Shown here piece after piece: positions 34,172 to 42,939 of a DNA stretch of 64,000 nucleotides. The DNA is taken from NCBI RefSeq assembly GCF_003940805.1, contig NZ_CP034328.1:62001-126000 (forward strand), in the 5' to 3' direction. Origin of the DNA: Tabrizicola piscis (lineage in GTDB: Bacteria > Pseudomonadota > Alphaproteobacteria > Rhodobacterales > Rhodobacteraceae). Positions within the stretch are counted from its first letter, which is position 1, and the number at the start of each line of letters is the position of its first letter. A model generated the notes under the pieces. That model did no database searches and had not been told where the DNA came from. It saw only the letters and a program-made list of their open reading frames with translations. Made by a program: the position numbers and the translations under genes.

Positions 34172-34564
34172 GTGACGTCGCCCACCCGCGTGGATGCATC
34201 CACCCTGCCGGACGAGTGTTGGGATGACCCGGCACGCGGTACGATCCGGTTTCGCACGTTGATCTCGGCCCCCACGACGGACAGCCTTGGCATAGTCTGC
34301 GGTGTGGCGATGATGGCGGCGGGCGACACGTTCCCGCTGCATTCCCACGCCGAGCCTGAGGTCTATTTCGGGCTGGACGGGACGGGCGAAGTGCAGATTG
34401 ACGGGATGCCGCATTCCCTTGCACCCGGGGTGGCGCTTTACATCCCCGGGGGGGCCGTGCATGGCGTGCCTCTGGCCAAGACCCCGATGACATGGTTCTA
34501 CACCTTCGCCGCCGACAGCTTTGCCGACATCCACTACCGCTTCCTGCATGAGAGCCCCGAATGA
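34172..34564 (+). CDS. Small cupin-domain protein
   Basis: 130 residues from a GTG at 34172 with AGGG upstream. Both cupin motifs fit: G(X)5HXH(X)3E(X)6G as GDTFPLHSHAEPEVYFGLDG, and GVALYIPGGAVH for motif 2, so one divalent metal should bind. Many such proteins are isomerases, lyases or oxygenases. Its stop overlaps the start of the reactivator-like gene by four bases, so the two are translationally coupled and probably act together; the substrate is unknown. Confidence 0.75.
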   Translation: MTSPTRVDASTLPDECWDDPARGTIRFRTLISAPTTDSLGIVCGVAMMAAGDTFPLHSHAEPEVYFGLDGTGEVQIDGMPHSLAPGVALYIPGGAVHGVPLAKTPMTWFYTFAADSFADIHYRFLHESPE

Positions 34565-36600
34565 CCGACGACGCACTGGTGATCTTCACGCCCTCTGGCA
34601 AACGGGGGCGGTTCGCGCTGGGAACACCGGTCCTGACCGCTGCGCGGCAGTTGGGGGTGGATCTTGACAGCGTCTGTGGCGGTCGCGGCATCTGTTCGAA
34701 ATGCCAGATCACCCCGGGCTATGGTGAGTTTTCCAAGCATGGCGTGACTGTCGCCCCTGACGCGCTGAGCGAATGGAATTCGGTCGAGGATCGGTACAAG
34801 CGGATTCGCGGGCTGGTGGATGGGCGGCGGTTGGGCTGTCAGGCCAAGGTGATGGGCGATGTGGTCATCGACGTGCCCCCCGAATCCCAGGTCCACAAGC
34901 AGGTGATCCGCAAGTCCGCGACCGAGCGGGTCATGGTGATGGACCCGGCCACCCGCGCCGTCTACGTCGAGGTGGAAGAGCCCGACATGCACGAGCCGAC
35001 CGGCGACTTCGAACGCTTGCAGCGCGCGCTTGCCGCGCAGTGGCAGGTGGAGGGGGTTGAGGCGGACCTGTCGGTCCTGCGCCGTTTGCAGCCGGTGTTG
35101 CGCAAGGGCGAATGGAAAGCGACGGTCGTGTTGCATAAGGGCAACCACGACGCGGCGACGCGTGTGCTGGACATTTTCCCCGGCTTCCATGAAGGCCCCC
35201 TGCTGGGGCTTGCAGTGGACCTTGGGTCCACCACCATCGCCGCACATCTGTGCGATCTTTCGGATGGGCGCGTGCTGGGGTCCAGCGGGTTGATGAACCC
35301 GCAGATCCGGTTCGGCGAAGACCTGATGAGCCGCGTCAGCTATGTGATGATGAACCCCGGTGGCGATGTCGAGATGACCAGCGCCGTGCGTGAGGCGTTG
35401 AATTCACTGGCCAAGTCGATTGCGGATGAGGCGGGGGTGGACCCGGCCAAAATCTATGAGATGGTCGTGGTCTGCAACCCGGTGATGCACCACCTGCTGA
35501 TGGGCATTGATCCGGTGGAACTGGGGCAAGCCCCGTTCGCTCTGGCCACCAGCGGCAGCCTGTCCCTGGACGCGCGCGATCTGGACCTTGGCAACCTGAA
35601 CCGCAACGCGCGGGTCTATGTCCTGCCCTGCATCGCGGGCCATGTCGGCGCGGATTGCGCGGCGGTGGCCTTGTCGGAAGAACCGCAGAAATCCAAGGAC
35701 ATGGTGCTGATCGTCGATGTCGGCACCAATGCGGAGCTTCTGCTGGGCAATGAGACCCGCGTGCTGGCCTGTTCCAGCCCGACCGGCCCCGCCTTTGAAG
35801 GCGCGCAGATTTCAAGCGGGCAACGGGCGGCCCCCGGTGCGATCGAGCGGGTGGAGATTGATCCCGTGACCAAGGAGCCGCGGTTCCGGGTGATCGGATC
35901 GGACCTCTGGTCGGATGAGCCCGGCTTTGACGCGGCGACTGCGGTCAGCGGCATCACCGGCATCTGCGGGTCGGGGATCATCGAAGCCGTGGCCGAGATG
36001 CGGATGGCGGGGCTGGTCGATCCCGGCGGACTGATCGGCAGCCCGGACCAGACTGGCACTGACCGGTGTGAGCCGCATGGGCGCACCCATTCCTATGTGC
36101 TTTACGATGGCAGCGCTGCGGGCGGGCCGAAAATCCTTGTCACTCAGGGCGATATTCGCGCGATCCAGTTGGCCAAGTCCGCGCTTTACGCCGGGGCGCG
36201 GCTGTTGATGGACGCGATGGGCGTGGACACGGTGGACCGCGTGACGCTGGCCGGGGCCTTTGGCGCGCATATCAGCCCGAAACACGCGATGGTGCTGGGG
36301 ATGATCCCCGATGCGCCCCTTGACCATGTGACAAGCGCGGGCAACGCGGCGGGGACCGGCGCACGGATTGCGCTCTGTTCCGTGGCGGCGCGCGACAGCA
36401 TCGAGGCGACGGTGCATGACATCCACAAGGTGGAAACGGCGATCGAACCCCGGTTTCAAGAGCATTTCGTGAATGCCAACGCCATCCCACACGCAGTGGA
36501 CCCCTTCCCGAACCTTGCCGGGATCGTCACGCTGCCCGACGTCAGCTTCAACACCTCGGGTTCCGGGGGTGAGGGTGGGCGCCGCAGGCGGCGCGGCTAA
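34561..36600 (+). CDS. Ferredoxin-ASKHA protein, RamA/RACo-like corrinoid reactivator (DUF4445)
   Basis: 679 residues. An N-terminal plant-type [2Fe-2S] domain has C39, C45, C48 and C93 (VCGGRGICSKCQI ... GCQAKV). A linker leads to the ASKHA ATPase region: GLAVDLGSTTIAAHL, VDVGTNAELLLG, and VSGITGICGSGIIE. This is the layout of RACo and of the reactivators of corrinoid methyltransferase proteins, which use ATP and a low-potential electron to reduce Co(II) to Co(I). The last residues are unusually basic (GRRRRRG). No corrinoid-binding protein or methyltransferase is adjacent; a non-Pyl MttB homologue lies at 51747-53279. The electron and corrinoid partners are outside this window. Confidence 0.82.
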   Translation: MTDDALVIFTPSGKRGRFALGTPVLTAARQLGVDLDSVCGGRGICSKCQITPGYGEFSKHGVTVAPDALSEWNSVEDRYKRIRGLVDGRRLGCQAKVMGDVVIDVPPESQVHKQVIRKSATERVMVMDPATRAVYVEVEEPDMHEPTGDFERLQRALAAQWQVEGVEADLSVLRRLQPVLRKGEWKATVVLHKGNHDAATRVLDIFPGFHEGPLLGLAVDLGSTTIAAHLCDLSDGRVLGSSGLMNPQIRFGEDLMSRVSYVMMNPGGDVEMTSAVREALNSLAKSIADEAGVDPAKIYEMVVVCNPVMHHLLMGIDPVELGQAPFALATSGSLSLDARDLDLGNLNRNARVYVLPCIAGHVGADCAAVALSEEPQKSKDMVLIVDVGTNAELLLGNETRVLACSSPTGPAFEGAQISSGQRAAPGAIERVEIDPVTKEPRFRVIGSDLWSDEPGFDAATAVSGITGICGSGIIEAVAEMRMAGLVDPGGLIGSPDQTGTDRCEPHGRTHSYVLYDGSAAGGPKILVTQGDIRAIQLAKSALYAGARLLMDAMGVDTVDRVTLAGAFGAHISPKHAMVLGMIPDAPLDHVTSAGNAAGTGARIALCSVAARDSIEATVHDIHKVETAIEPRFQEHFVNANAIPHAVDPFPNLAGIVTLPDVSFNTSGSGGEGGRRRRRG

Positions 36601-36657
36601 GGTCGCCACGGCAGATGAGCGGCTTGCGCCTGCAGCGAAAACCCGTAACGTCAAGTT

Positions 36658-37194
36658 ATGACTGACGATCCGGTTGCCTTGCTGATCGAAAAATGCGCCG
36701 CGCAGGACCGTGCGGCGTTTCGTGCACTCTATCGTGACACCTCCGCGAAACTCATGGGTGTTCTTTTGCGTATCGTAAGAGAACGCGCTGAGGCGGAGGA
36801 TGCCTTGCAAGAGGTTTACACACGGGTCTGGTTGCGCGCGGGAAAGTACGATCCCGCGAAAGGCCGGGGTATGACCTGGCTGATCGCGATCACCCGCAAT
36901 CTGGCCATCGACCGGCTGCGCGCCCGGCCTGACGCCACCAGCGACGACGGGCTGGACATGGTGCAGGACAGTGCCCCGCGCGCCGAAACCCGGCTGGTCG
37001 CCATGGGCGAGGCGCGGCGGATGGCGGATTGCTTTGACACCCTTGAACCCGAGCGTGCTGACGCCGTGCGCGGGGCCTATCTGGGCGGGCTGTCCTATGT
37101 GGACCTTGCCGCGCGCCATGCGGTGCCCTTGAACACGATGCGGACGTGGTTGCGGCGCAGCCTCCTTAGGTTGAAGGAGTGTCTGGACCAATGA
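36658..37194 (+). CDS. ECF-type RNA polymerase sigma factor
   Basis: 178 residues with region 2 (AFRALYRDTSAKLMGVLLRI, EDALQEVYTRVWLRAGKY) and region 4 (YLGGLSYVDLAARHAVPLNTM), joined by a loop containing WLIAITRNLAIDRLR. Region 1 and 3 are absent, as in ECF factors. It is followed by an anti-sigma gene with an ATGA overlap, and the pair resembles the SigK/RskA type. It should direct transcription of envelope-stress or cell-surface genes; the fasciclin gene 108 bases downstream is the likely target. Confidence 0.88.
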   Translation: MTDDPVALLIEKCAAQDRAAFRALYRDTSAKLMGVLLRIVRERAEAEDALQEVYTRVWLRAGKYDPAKGRGMTWLIAITRNLAIDRLRARPDATSDDGLDMVQDSAPRAETRLVAMGEARRMADCFDTLEPERADAVRGAYLGGLSYVDLAARHAVPLNTMRTWLRRSLLRLKECLDQ

Positions 37195-37850
37195 CCGACG
37201 CCCCATTGACCCCGCGTGACGCAGATGACGCCGAAGCCGCCGAATATGTGCTGGGCGTGCAGAGCCTTGCCGAACGCACGGCATCAGCGGCACGGGTCAA
37301 GCGCGACCCGGAGTTTGCGGCCATGGTCGCAGACTGGGAAAACCGGTTCGAAGGCTTGAACGACGGTTTTGACGAGGCCCCTGCCCCGAACCTGTTGCCC
37401 GCCATCGAAGCCCGGCTGTTCCCGAAACCGGCGAAAAGCCCGTCCCGCAGCGGGCTTTGGCGCTGGGTTTCGGGGGCGGTCTTTGCGACGGCGGTCGTGC
37501 TGCTGGGCTTGGCCACTCTGGTGCCGCCCAAGCCTGCGCTGGTGGCGGTGCTTGCCACGGCTGATGCGCGGCTGGCCTATGAAGTGCGCCATTTCGGGGG
37601 CGAGCTGCAGATCACCCGCGTCGCGGGCGTGCCGGCTGTGGCGGGCCGCGTGCACGAACTTTGGCTGATCGCCCCCGGAGCAGCGCCGATTTCGCTGGGG
37701 CTGCTGGACCGGGCTGAGCTGGTGGTGGACTATCCCCGGCCGCCGGAAGGCTGGACCCTTGCGGTGTCCATTGAACCTGCGGGCGGGTCGCCCATCGGCT
37801 CGCCAACGGGCCCGGTGATCCTTGCGGTGGAAGTTGGGGCGGAGACCTGA
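37191..37850 (+). CDS. Anti-sigma factor, RskA family
   Basis: 219 residues from MTDAPLTPRD at 37191, overlapping the sigma stop by four bases. A cytosolic anti-sigma domain (about 1-80, with AEYVLGVQSLAER and VADWENRF), one membrane helix (about 91-112) and a periplasmic domain (about 113-219) with LAYEVRHFGG and HELWLIAPG, which is the RskA C-terminal pattern. No zinc-binding HxxxCxxC is present, so it is not a ZAS protein. It should sequester the preceding sigma factor at the inner membrane until a signal releases it, probably by proteolysis or redox change. Confidence 0.87.
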   Translation: MTDAPLTPRDADDAEAAEYVLGVQSLAERTASAARVKRDPEFAAMVADWENRFEGLNDGFDEAPAPNLLPAIEARLFPKPAKSPSRSGLWRWVSGAVFATAVVLLGLATLVPPKPALVAVLATADARLAYEVRHFGGELQITRVAGVPAVAGRVHELWLIAPGAAPISLGLLDRAELVVDYPRPPEGWTLAVSIEPAGGSPIGSPTGPVILAVEVGAET

Positions 37851-37878
37851 TCACGAACGCGTGTGTGTCGGGGGTGGC

Positions 37879-37906
37879 TGAAACTTCGCCCCAGACGGCT
37901 TCGTTG
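37879..37906 (+). promoter_or_regulatory. Candidate ECF promoter of the fasciclin gene
   Basis: GAAACTT (37880-37886) and CGTT (37902-37905) are 15 bases apart, resembling a GAAC-type ECF -35 with a CGT-type -10 element. It lies about 52-80 bases before the fasciclin start. A matching pair is not obvious upstream of the sigma gene itself, so confidence is low. Confidence 0.3.
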
Positions 37907-37957
37907 CTTTGGATGTGAGGCGGGACTGGCCCGCCCGGATCTGAAGGGACTGACGCC

Positions 37958-38512
37958 ATGAAGGCATTCAAACTTGCAACGGCAATCCTTGCGCTGTCGA
38001 CCGGTATCGTGCTGGCCGAAGCCCATGCCAACCCGATGGTCGGTGGCGCCGAGATGTTTGCCGACAAGAACATTGTCGAAAACGCCGTGAACTCGGCTGA
38101 TCACACGACGCTGGTTGCAGCGGTGACTGCGGCTGGTCTGGCCGAAACGCTGATGGGCGCCGGCCCGTTCACTGTCTTCGCCCCGACGAACGACGCCTTT
38201 GCCAAGCTGCCTGCGGGCACGGTTGAATCGCTGCTGCTTCCCGAGAACAAGGAAACGCTGGTCAAGATCCTGACCTGCCATGTGGTGGCGGCCAATGCGA
38301 TGTCTGGCGACATCATGGGCATGATCGAAGCGGACGGCGGCGAGCACAAGGTTGCCACGGTCGGCGGCTGCGAGTTCACCATGATGGCCAAGGATGGTGT
38401 GGTGATGATCAAGGACGGTCAGGGCAATGTGGCGAATGTCACCATCGCTGATGTCAAGCAGTCGAACGGCGTGATCCACGTCATCGACACCGTGCTGCTG
38501 CCTGCGATGTAA
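37958..38512 (+). CDS. Secreted fasciclin (FAS1) domain protein
   Basis: 184 residues. Signal peptide MKAFKLATAILALSTGIVLA, then a single FAS1 domain with the conserved FTVFAPTNDAF, HVVAANAMSG and GVIHVIDTVLLP segments. FAS1 domains mediate adhesion or bind hydrophobic ligands at the cell surface. The gene follows the ECF/anti-sigma pair and ends before a strong terminator. The ECF-RskA-fasciclin linkage suggests that the sigma factor's output includes this protein; inferred from order. Confidence 0.87.
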   Translation: MKAFKLATAILALSTGIVLAEAHANPMVGGAEMFADKNIVENAVNSADHTTLVAAVTAAGLAETLMGAGPFTVFAPTNDAFAKLPAGTVESLLLPENKETLVKILTCHVVAANAMSGDIMGMIEADGGEHKVATVGGCEFTMMAKDGVVMIKDGQGNVANVTIADVKQSNGVIHVIDTVLLPAM

Positions 38513-38537
38513 AAAGTCCCCTAAAGCAGGTCGGCAG

Positions 38538-38571
38538 GGCCGCTGGGCGCGTCACTCGCCCGGCGGCCTTT
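38538..38571 (+). terminator. Rho-independent-like terminator after the fasciclin gene
   Basis: GGCCGCTGGGCG and CGCCCGGCGGCC pair over 12 bases (one G-T) around a 7-base loop and are followed by TTTGT. It starts 26 bases after the stop codon. Confidence 0.75.
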
Positions 38572-38643
38572 GTCATGCGCGACTTGATCGGTCGGGCGGC
38601 ATGGGCCAGAGTTGATGCAATTATTGGTTGATCGGAGATTCTC

Positions 38644-40311
38644 ATGCGCCTGTTTTCTGCCCTGACCATTTCCATGCTCTTGGGCCTGCCCGTCCCCGCC
38701 TTGGCCGAGGGCCAATCCATCATCGTGCTGGACGCCTCGGGGTCGATGTGGGGGCAGATCGACGGCCGGGCGAAACTTGAGATCGCGCGTGAGACGCTGG
38801 GAACGGTGCTGTCAGGGATCGACCCGGCGACCGAGATTGGGCTTATGGCCTATGGTCACCGCGAAAAGGGCAGTTGCACCGATATCGAGCTTGTGGTGCC
38901 CCCCGCAGCGGGCACGGCCGTGGCGATCATCGACGCGGCCAATGCGATGAAATTCCTTGGCAAGACGCCACTATCGGCAGCGGTGAAACTGGCGGCGGAA
39001 GACCTGCGATATACTGAAGAGGCGGCGACGGTGATCCTGATCACCGACGGGATCGAAACCTGCGAAGCTGACCCTTGCGCGCTTGGCGCGGCGCTGGAAG
39101 CGTCAGGCGTGGACTTCACCGCCCATGTCGTCGGCTTCGGCCTGACCGAGGAAGAAGGCCGCGCAGTTGCCTGTCTGGCTGAAAACACCGGCGGAAAATA
39201 CATTCAGGCGTCGGACGCGGGCGCCTTGGCCGGTGCGTTGAAGATCACGATGGCAGTGGCAGAGCCCGCTCCCGAACCTGAACCGAAGCCAGAGCCTGCG
39301 CCTGCCCCGGTGGCGCTGGAGAAGAACTTCGATCCGGTCATCGCGCTGGTCGAGGGGCAGCCCGAACCGGCGGACGAGATCGTGCAGGATGCCTATTTCA
39401 CCCTGCGCCTGATCGGCGCGGATGGGTCGCTGGCCGAGGAGGCGATCACCGTTTACGGCCGGTCTACCGAGCTTGTTCCCCCCGGCACCTACCGGATGAT
39501 CACCGAACTGGACGATGCAAAAGTCGAACAGGATGTCACGATCACCGCCGATGCGCTGGCGCAGCCGGTGGTGGTGCTGAACGCGGGGGTCCTGAACCTG
39601 CGCCTCTTTGCCTATGAGGGCGGCGAGGTTGAAACCGACGCCTTCTGGGAGGTGCGGGGGCCGGATGACATTGGCGAATCCGGTTACGGCCAGACGCTGC
39701 ATGTATTTCCGGCCGGGGAGTACAGCCTTCAGGCCAGCTTTGGCTCAGCGAAGGTCGAAGAGACGCTGACCTTTGTCGCAGGCCAGCAGATCGACAAGGA
39801 TCTGGTCATCGGCACCGGTCTGGCGGTGGTCGAGGCCTTCTATACCGAAGGCCTGATGGTGGAGGGCGGCGACCAGTTCGTCGAGATCCTTGAGGCGAAG
39901 AAAGACATCGAAGGCAACCGCAAGTCCGTCAGCTATACCTACGGATCGGGCGCAAGCTTCGACCTGCCCGGGGGCGACTATGTGGCGGTGGTTACCCTGG
40001 GCGCCGTCAAGGTCGAGGTGCCGTTTACCGCCAAGGTGGGCGAACGGGTCGATCTGGTGGCAATGCTGGACGCTGGCATTGCCGCCTTCACCACGCCGGG
40101 GGGCGAGTACATGGAGGTGCTGTCGCCCACGAAGGACATCAACGGCAACCAGAAATCCTTTGGCTACGCCTATGGCCCAACTTGGCAAACCGCGCTTGCC
40201 GCGGGGGATTATGTCCTGGTGGTTGCCGCCGACAGCGCAGCCGGACGCACAGAGACGCCGTTTTCAGTCAAGGCCGGGGAACGGGTGGAAGTGACCGCCG
40301 CAGCGCCCTGA
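38644..40311 (+). CDS. Secreted VWA-domain protein with four tandem beta-rich repeats
   Basis: 555 residues. Signal peptide (about 1-21, cut after ALA), then a von Willebrand factor A domain (about 23-200) with intact MIDAS residues DASGS (30-34) and the TDG pair (D135), so metal-dependent binding is expected. A Pro/Glu/Ala linker (about 205-222) leads to four similar units of about 75-90 residues (roughly 229-314, 315-391, 392-478, 479-555). Each ends in a strand such as AGEYSLQASFGSAKVEETL or GGDYVAVVTLGAVKVEVPF and a VGERVDLVAM-like segment. These look like small Ig/transthyretin-type beta sandwiches. Its target is unknown. It is separated from the fasciclin gene by a terminator, so it is probably transcribed on its own. 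Confidence 0.83.
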   Translation: MRLFSALTISMLLGLPVPALAEGQSIIVLDASGSMWGQIDGRAKLEIARETLGTVLSGIDPATEIGLMAYGHREKGSCTDIELVVPPAAGTAVAIIDAANAMKFLGKTPLSAAVKLAAEDLRYTEEAATVILITDGIETCEADPCALGAALEASGVDFTAHVVGFGLTEEEGRAVACLAENTGGKYIQASDAGALAGALKITMAVAEPAPEPEPKPEPAPAPVALEKNFDPVIALVEGQPEPADEIVQDAYFTLRLIGADGSLAEEAITVYGRSTELVPPGTYRMITELDDAKVEQDVTITADALAQPVVVLNAGVLNLRLFAYEGGEVETDAFWEVRGPDDIGESGYGQTLHVFPAGEYSLQASFGSAKVEETLTFVAGQQIDKDLVIGTGLAVVEAFYTEGLMVEGGDQFVEILEAKKDIEGNRKSVSYTYGSGASFDLPGGDYVAVVTLGAVKVEVPFTAKVGERVDLVAMLDAGIAAFTTPGGEYMEVLSPTKDINGNQKSFGYAYGPTWQTALAAGDYVLVVAADSAAGRTETPFSVKAGERVEVTAAAP

Positions 40312-40322
40312 GGCCTTGCTGT

Positions 40323-40348
40323 GGTCCAAGGCCGCTTGACCTTGGACC
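40323..40348 (+). terminator. Hairpin after the VWA gene
   Basis: GGTCCAAGG and CCTTGGACC form a perfect 9-bp stem around an 8-base loop, 12 bases after the VWA stop and 26 bases before the tRNA. Confidence 0.55.
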
Positions 40349-40374
40349 GCGCTTGGCTTACCTCCTTCAGCGTC

Positions 40375-40448
40375 GCGGGTGTAGCTCAATGGTAGAGCAG
40401 AAGCTTCCCAAGCTTACGACGAGGGTTCGATTCCCTTCACCCGCTCCA
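40375..40448 (+). tRNA. tRNA-Gly (anticodon CCC)
   Basis: The acceptor arms GCGGGTG and CACCCGC pair fully and are followed by TCCA, so the 3' CCA end is encoded. The D arm is GCTC-AATGGTA-GAGC and the T arm GAGGGTTCGATTCCCTT. The anticodon loop reads TTCCCAA, giving CCC, which decodes GGG glycine codons. One anticodon-stem pair (27-43) is a mismatch (G-A), though the other four pair well. Total 74 bases. Confidence 0.95.
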
Positions 40449-40543
40449 TATCCTTCCCCCCTGTTGACGTGGCGCTTGGTTGGCGTTGACTTGCTCTGGC
40501 AAGGCCGTAGCCTTCTGCACGTCACCTTGCTGGAGGATCCTTG

Positions 40544-40864
40544 ATGCCGAACCCGTTGCGCCTTGCTGTCGCCCTTGGCGGTGCCGCCCTGCTGGCCGGC
40601 TGTGCCAGCGACCCCGGCCCGGCTGAACCCTACCCCTTTGTCGGCACCTGGGACTGTGAGGTTGAAACCTTCACCTTCACCGAGACGACCTACAACAACG
40701 GTAGCCAGACCCTGCCGATCCGAAATGTCAGCCGCGACGGGCGGAACTACACGCTGTTCTTTCCCGGCAATTACGTCATCGCGCTGGCGGCGGTGACTGA
40801 CACCGGGATGACATGGGTTTCGGGCAAGACGGGTGACCAGTTCACCTGCCGGCGGTTGAAGTAG
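40544..40864 (+). CDS. Small lipoprotein of unknown function
   Basis: 106 residues from the ATG at 40544 (GGAGG upstream; a TTG one codon earlier is possible). Lipobox LLAGC places the lipidated cysteine at about residue 20. The mature part is a short beta domain with WDCEVETFTFTETTYNNG and FTCRRLK at the end; two cysteines may pair. Envelope location is expected; function unknown. No operon partner is evident. Confidence 0.78.
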   Translation: MPNPLRLAVALGGAALLAGCASDPGPAEPYPFVGTWDCEVETFTFTETTYNNGSQTLPIRNVSRDGRNYTLFFPGNYVIALAAVTDTGMTWVSGKTGDQFTCRRLK

Positions 40865-40921
40865 CTTTCGTTTTCTGTGGCGACAGGGTAGCAAGCGCCG
40901 AACATCTGCAGGGAGCATTCC

Positions 40922-41275
40922 ATGAACACCGACATCACCCGCTACGGCACCGGCGCCCGCATGTCCGAGGCTGTGGCCTATAACGGCATCCTTTGGGTCG
41001 CGGGCCAGGTTGGCCAGCCGGGCGCCTCGGTGGCGGACCAGACGCGGCAGTGCCTTGCGGAAGTGGACCGGATCCTTGCCGAAGCCGGCACCGACAAGAC
41101 CCGGATCCTGTCGGCGCAGATCTGGCTGGCCGATATTTCGACCTTTGCCCACATGAATGCGGTCTGGGACGCTTGGGTTCCGCAGGGTCACACGCCCGCA
41201 CGCGCTACGGGTGAGGCGAAGCTGGCCACCCCGGACTACAAGGTTGAAGTGATCGTCACGGCGGCGCTGCGCTGA
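40922..41275 (+). CDS. RidA (YjgF/YER057c/UK114)-family protein
   Basis: 117 residues from an ATG at 40922. It has the trimeric RidA pattern, with VAYNGILWVAGQVG at the N-terminal strand and the clustered C-terminal residues PARATGEAKLATPDYKVEV, where the arginine (in RATGEAKL) corresponds to the substrate-binding Arg of deaminase-active RidA proteins. RidA hydrolyses reactive enamines/imines formed by PLP enzymes. The subgroup cannot be fixed. A hairpin (41285-41305) lies between its stop and the pgi stop. Confidence 0.88.
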   Translation: MNTDITRYGTGARMSEAVAYNGILWVAGQVGQPGASVADQTRQCLAEVDRILAEAGTDKTRILSAQIWLADISTFAHMNAVWDAWVPQGHTPARATGEAKLATPDYKVEVIVTAALR

Positions 41276-41284
41276 GCCGTTGGA

Positions 41285-41305
41285 GCGGGGGTTTCACACC
41301 CCCGC
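41285..41305. terminator. Hairpin between convergent ridA-like and pgi genes
   Basis: GCGGGGGT and ACCCCCGC form an 8-bp stem around TTCAC. On the plus strand it is followed by a GGGATATTTCCGCCAG motif that resembles the sequence beside the hairpin at 5444-5460. Confidence 0.5.
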
Positions 41306-41337
41306 ACCCCCGTGGGATATTTCCGCCAGTATGAAAT

Positions 41338-42936
41338 TCAGCGGCGCAGGAACGAGACAAGCGCGGCGGTGGAGCCATCCTTGCCCTCGGTCGTAGTGCG
41401 GCCTTCCAGCACCGGTTGCAGGGCCAAGGCCAGTTCCTTGCCCAGTTCCACGCCCCACTGGTCATAGGAATTGAGCCCGAGGATCACCCCTTCGACAAAC
41501 ACGCGGTGTTCGTAAAGCGCGATGATCTGGCCCAGGGTGAAGGGGGTCAGCTGATCATAGGCCAAGACGGTTGAGGGCCGGTTGCCGGGAAAGACCCGGT
41601 GGCGGGCCTGCTGTTCAAGCTCGGCCCCGGTCAGTCCCTTCTTGGCCATGATGGCGCGGGCTTCGACGAGGCTGCGACCACGCAGCAGCGCCTCGGCCTG
41701 TGCAAGGCAGTTCGATACGAGGAGGAGGTGCTGGTGGGCAAGGTCAGGCTCATGTCCCTTGCGGGCGACGAGGAATTCACAGGGCACGACGCGGGTGCCT
41801 TGATGGATCAGCTGGTAAAAGGCGTGCTGGCCGTTGGTGCCGGGTTCGCCCCAGACCACGGGGCCAGAGTGGGTGGGAAGATCGCTGCCGTCGATGGCGA
41901 CGCGCTTGCCGTTTGATTCCATCTCAAGCTGCTGAAGGTATGCAGGAAGCCGCGCAAGCCTCTGATCATAGGGCAAAACCGCGCGGGTGGCGTGGCCGCA
42001 GATCTGGTTGTGCCAGAGGCCGACAAGGGCCAGCATCACCGGCATGTTGTCGGCAAACGGTGCGGTGAGAAAGTGGGTGTCCATCGCCCGGCCACCGGCG
42101 AGGAACTGGTCAAACGCCTCGGGTCCCACGGCGATCATCAGCGACAGGCCGATCGGGCCCCACATTGAATAGCGCCCGCCGACCCAGTCTTCAAACCCGA
42201 AAACCCTTGCAGGATCAATGCCGTAGGCGGCGGTCTTGTCACCGGCGGTGCTGACGGCGGCGAACTGGGCGGCAGGATTGGCCACCTTTGCCGCCATCCA
42301 GCGCTTTGCGGTGTCGGCGTTGGTCATCGTTTCGATCGTGGTGAAGGTCTTTGAGGCGACGAGCACCAGCGTCGTTTCCGGGTTCAGGCCGTTCAGCGTG
42401 TCGGCGATATGCGCCCCGTCGACGTTGGACACGAAGTGGACACGGGGCCCATCATGGAACGGTGCCAGCGCAAGCGTGGCCATTGCGGGGCCAAGGTCTG
42501 ACCCGCCGATGCCGATGTTGACAACATCGGTGATCTTGCCGCCCTGCCCCGTATAGGCACCCGACCGCACGTCGCGGGCAAAGGCCGCACAATCGGCCCG
42601 AATCCGGCGCACCTCGGGCAAGACGTCCTGACCATCCACCCGGATCACCGCATCTGGCCCGGCCCGCAGCGCCACATGCAGCACGGCGCGGCCTTCGGTC
42701 AGGTTGATCTTTTCGCCGGCAAACATCGCGGCCCGCTTTTCGGCAACGCCGGAGCAATCGGCCAGTGCGATCAGCGCGTCGCGGGTGGCTGAGTCGATAT
42801 TGGTCTTGGAATAGTCAAACAGCATCCCGTCGGCCGTGACCGAAAACACCGAGGCCCGGGTTTCGTCAAAGAGATCAAGGATATGCCGGTCAATGCTCGC
42901 AGCGTGCTGTGCCTGTAGCGGGGCCCATTTGGTCAT
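41338..42936 (-). CDS. pgi: Glucose-6-phosphate isomerase
   Basis: 532 residues. The PGI signatures are present: [14 protein letters not shown] (sugar phosphate-binding), SKTFTT, and [18 protein letters not shown] at the C-terminus with the catalytic Lys nearby; FGTNGQH-like segment [18 protein letters not shown] carries the conserved His. It interconverts glucose-6-phosphate and fructose-6-phosphate. The ATG at 42936 follows the pgl stop closely (a GTG start one codon earlier is possible), so zwf-pgl-pgi form one transcript on the minus strand. Confidence 0.95.
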   Translation of the reverse strand: MTKWAPLQAQHAASIDRHILDLFDETRASVFSVTADGMLFDYSKTNIDSATRDALIALADCSGVAEKRAAMFAGEKINLTEGRAVLHVALRAGPDAVIRVDGQDVLPEVRRIRADCAAFARDVRSGAYTGQGGKITDVVNIGIGGSDLGPAMATLALAPFHDGPRVHFVSNVDGAHIADTLNGLNPETTLVLVASKTFTTIETMTNADTAKRWMAAKVANPAAQFAAVSTAGDKTAAYGIDPARVFGFEDWVGGRYSMWGPIGLSLMIAVGPEAFDQFLAGGRAMDTHFLTAPFADNMPVMLALVGLWHNQICGHATRAVLPYDQRLARLPAYLQQLEMESNGKRVAIDGSDLPTHSGPVVWGEPGTNGQHAFYQLIHQGTRVVPCEFLVARKGHEPDLAHQHLLLVSNCLAQAEALLRGRSLVEARAIMAKKGLTGAELEQQARHRVFPGNRPSTVLAYDQLTPFTLGQIIALYEHRVFVEGVILGLNSYDQWGVELGKELALALQPVLEGRTTTEGKDGSTAALVSFLRR

Positions 42937-42939
42937 CAC

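Noticed and set aside
36601..36657. Auto-regulated ECF promoter before the sigma gene
   Set aside because: GAAAAC and CGTAAC are too close to form a promoter with proper spacing ahead of the start codon.
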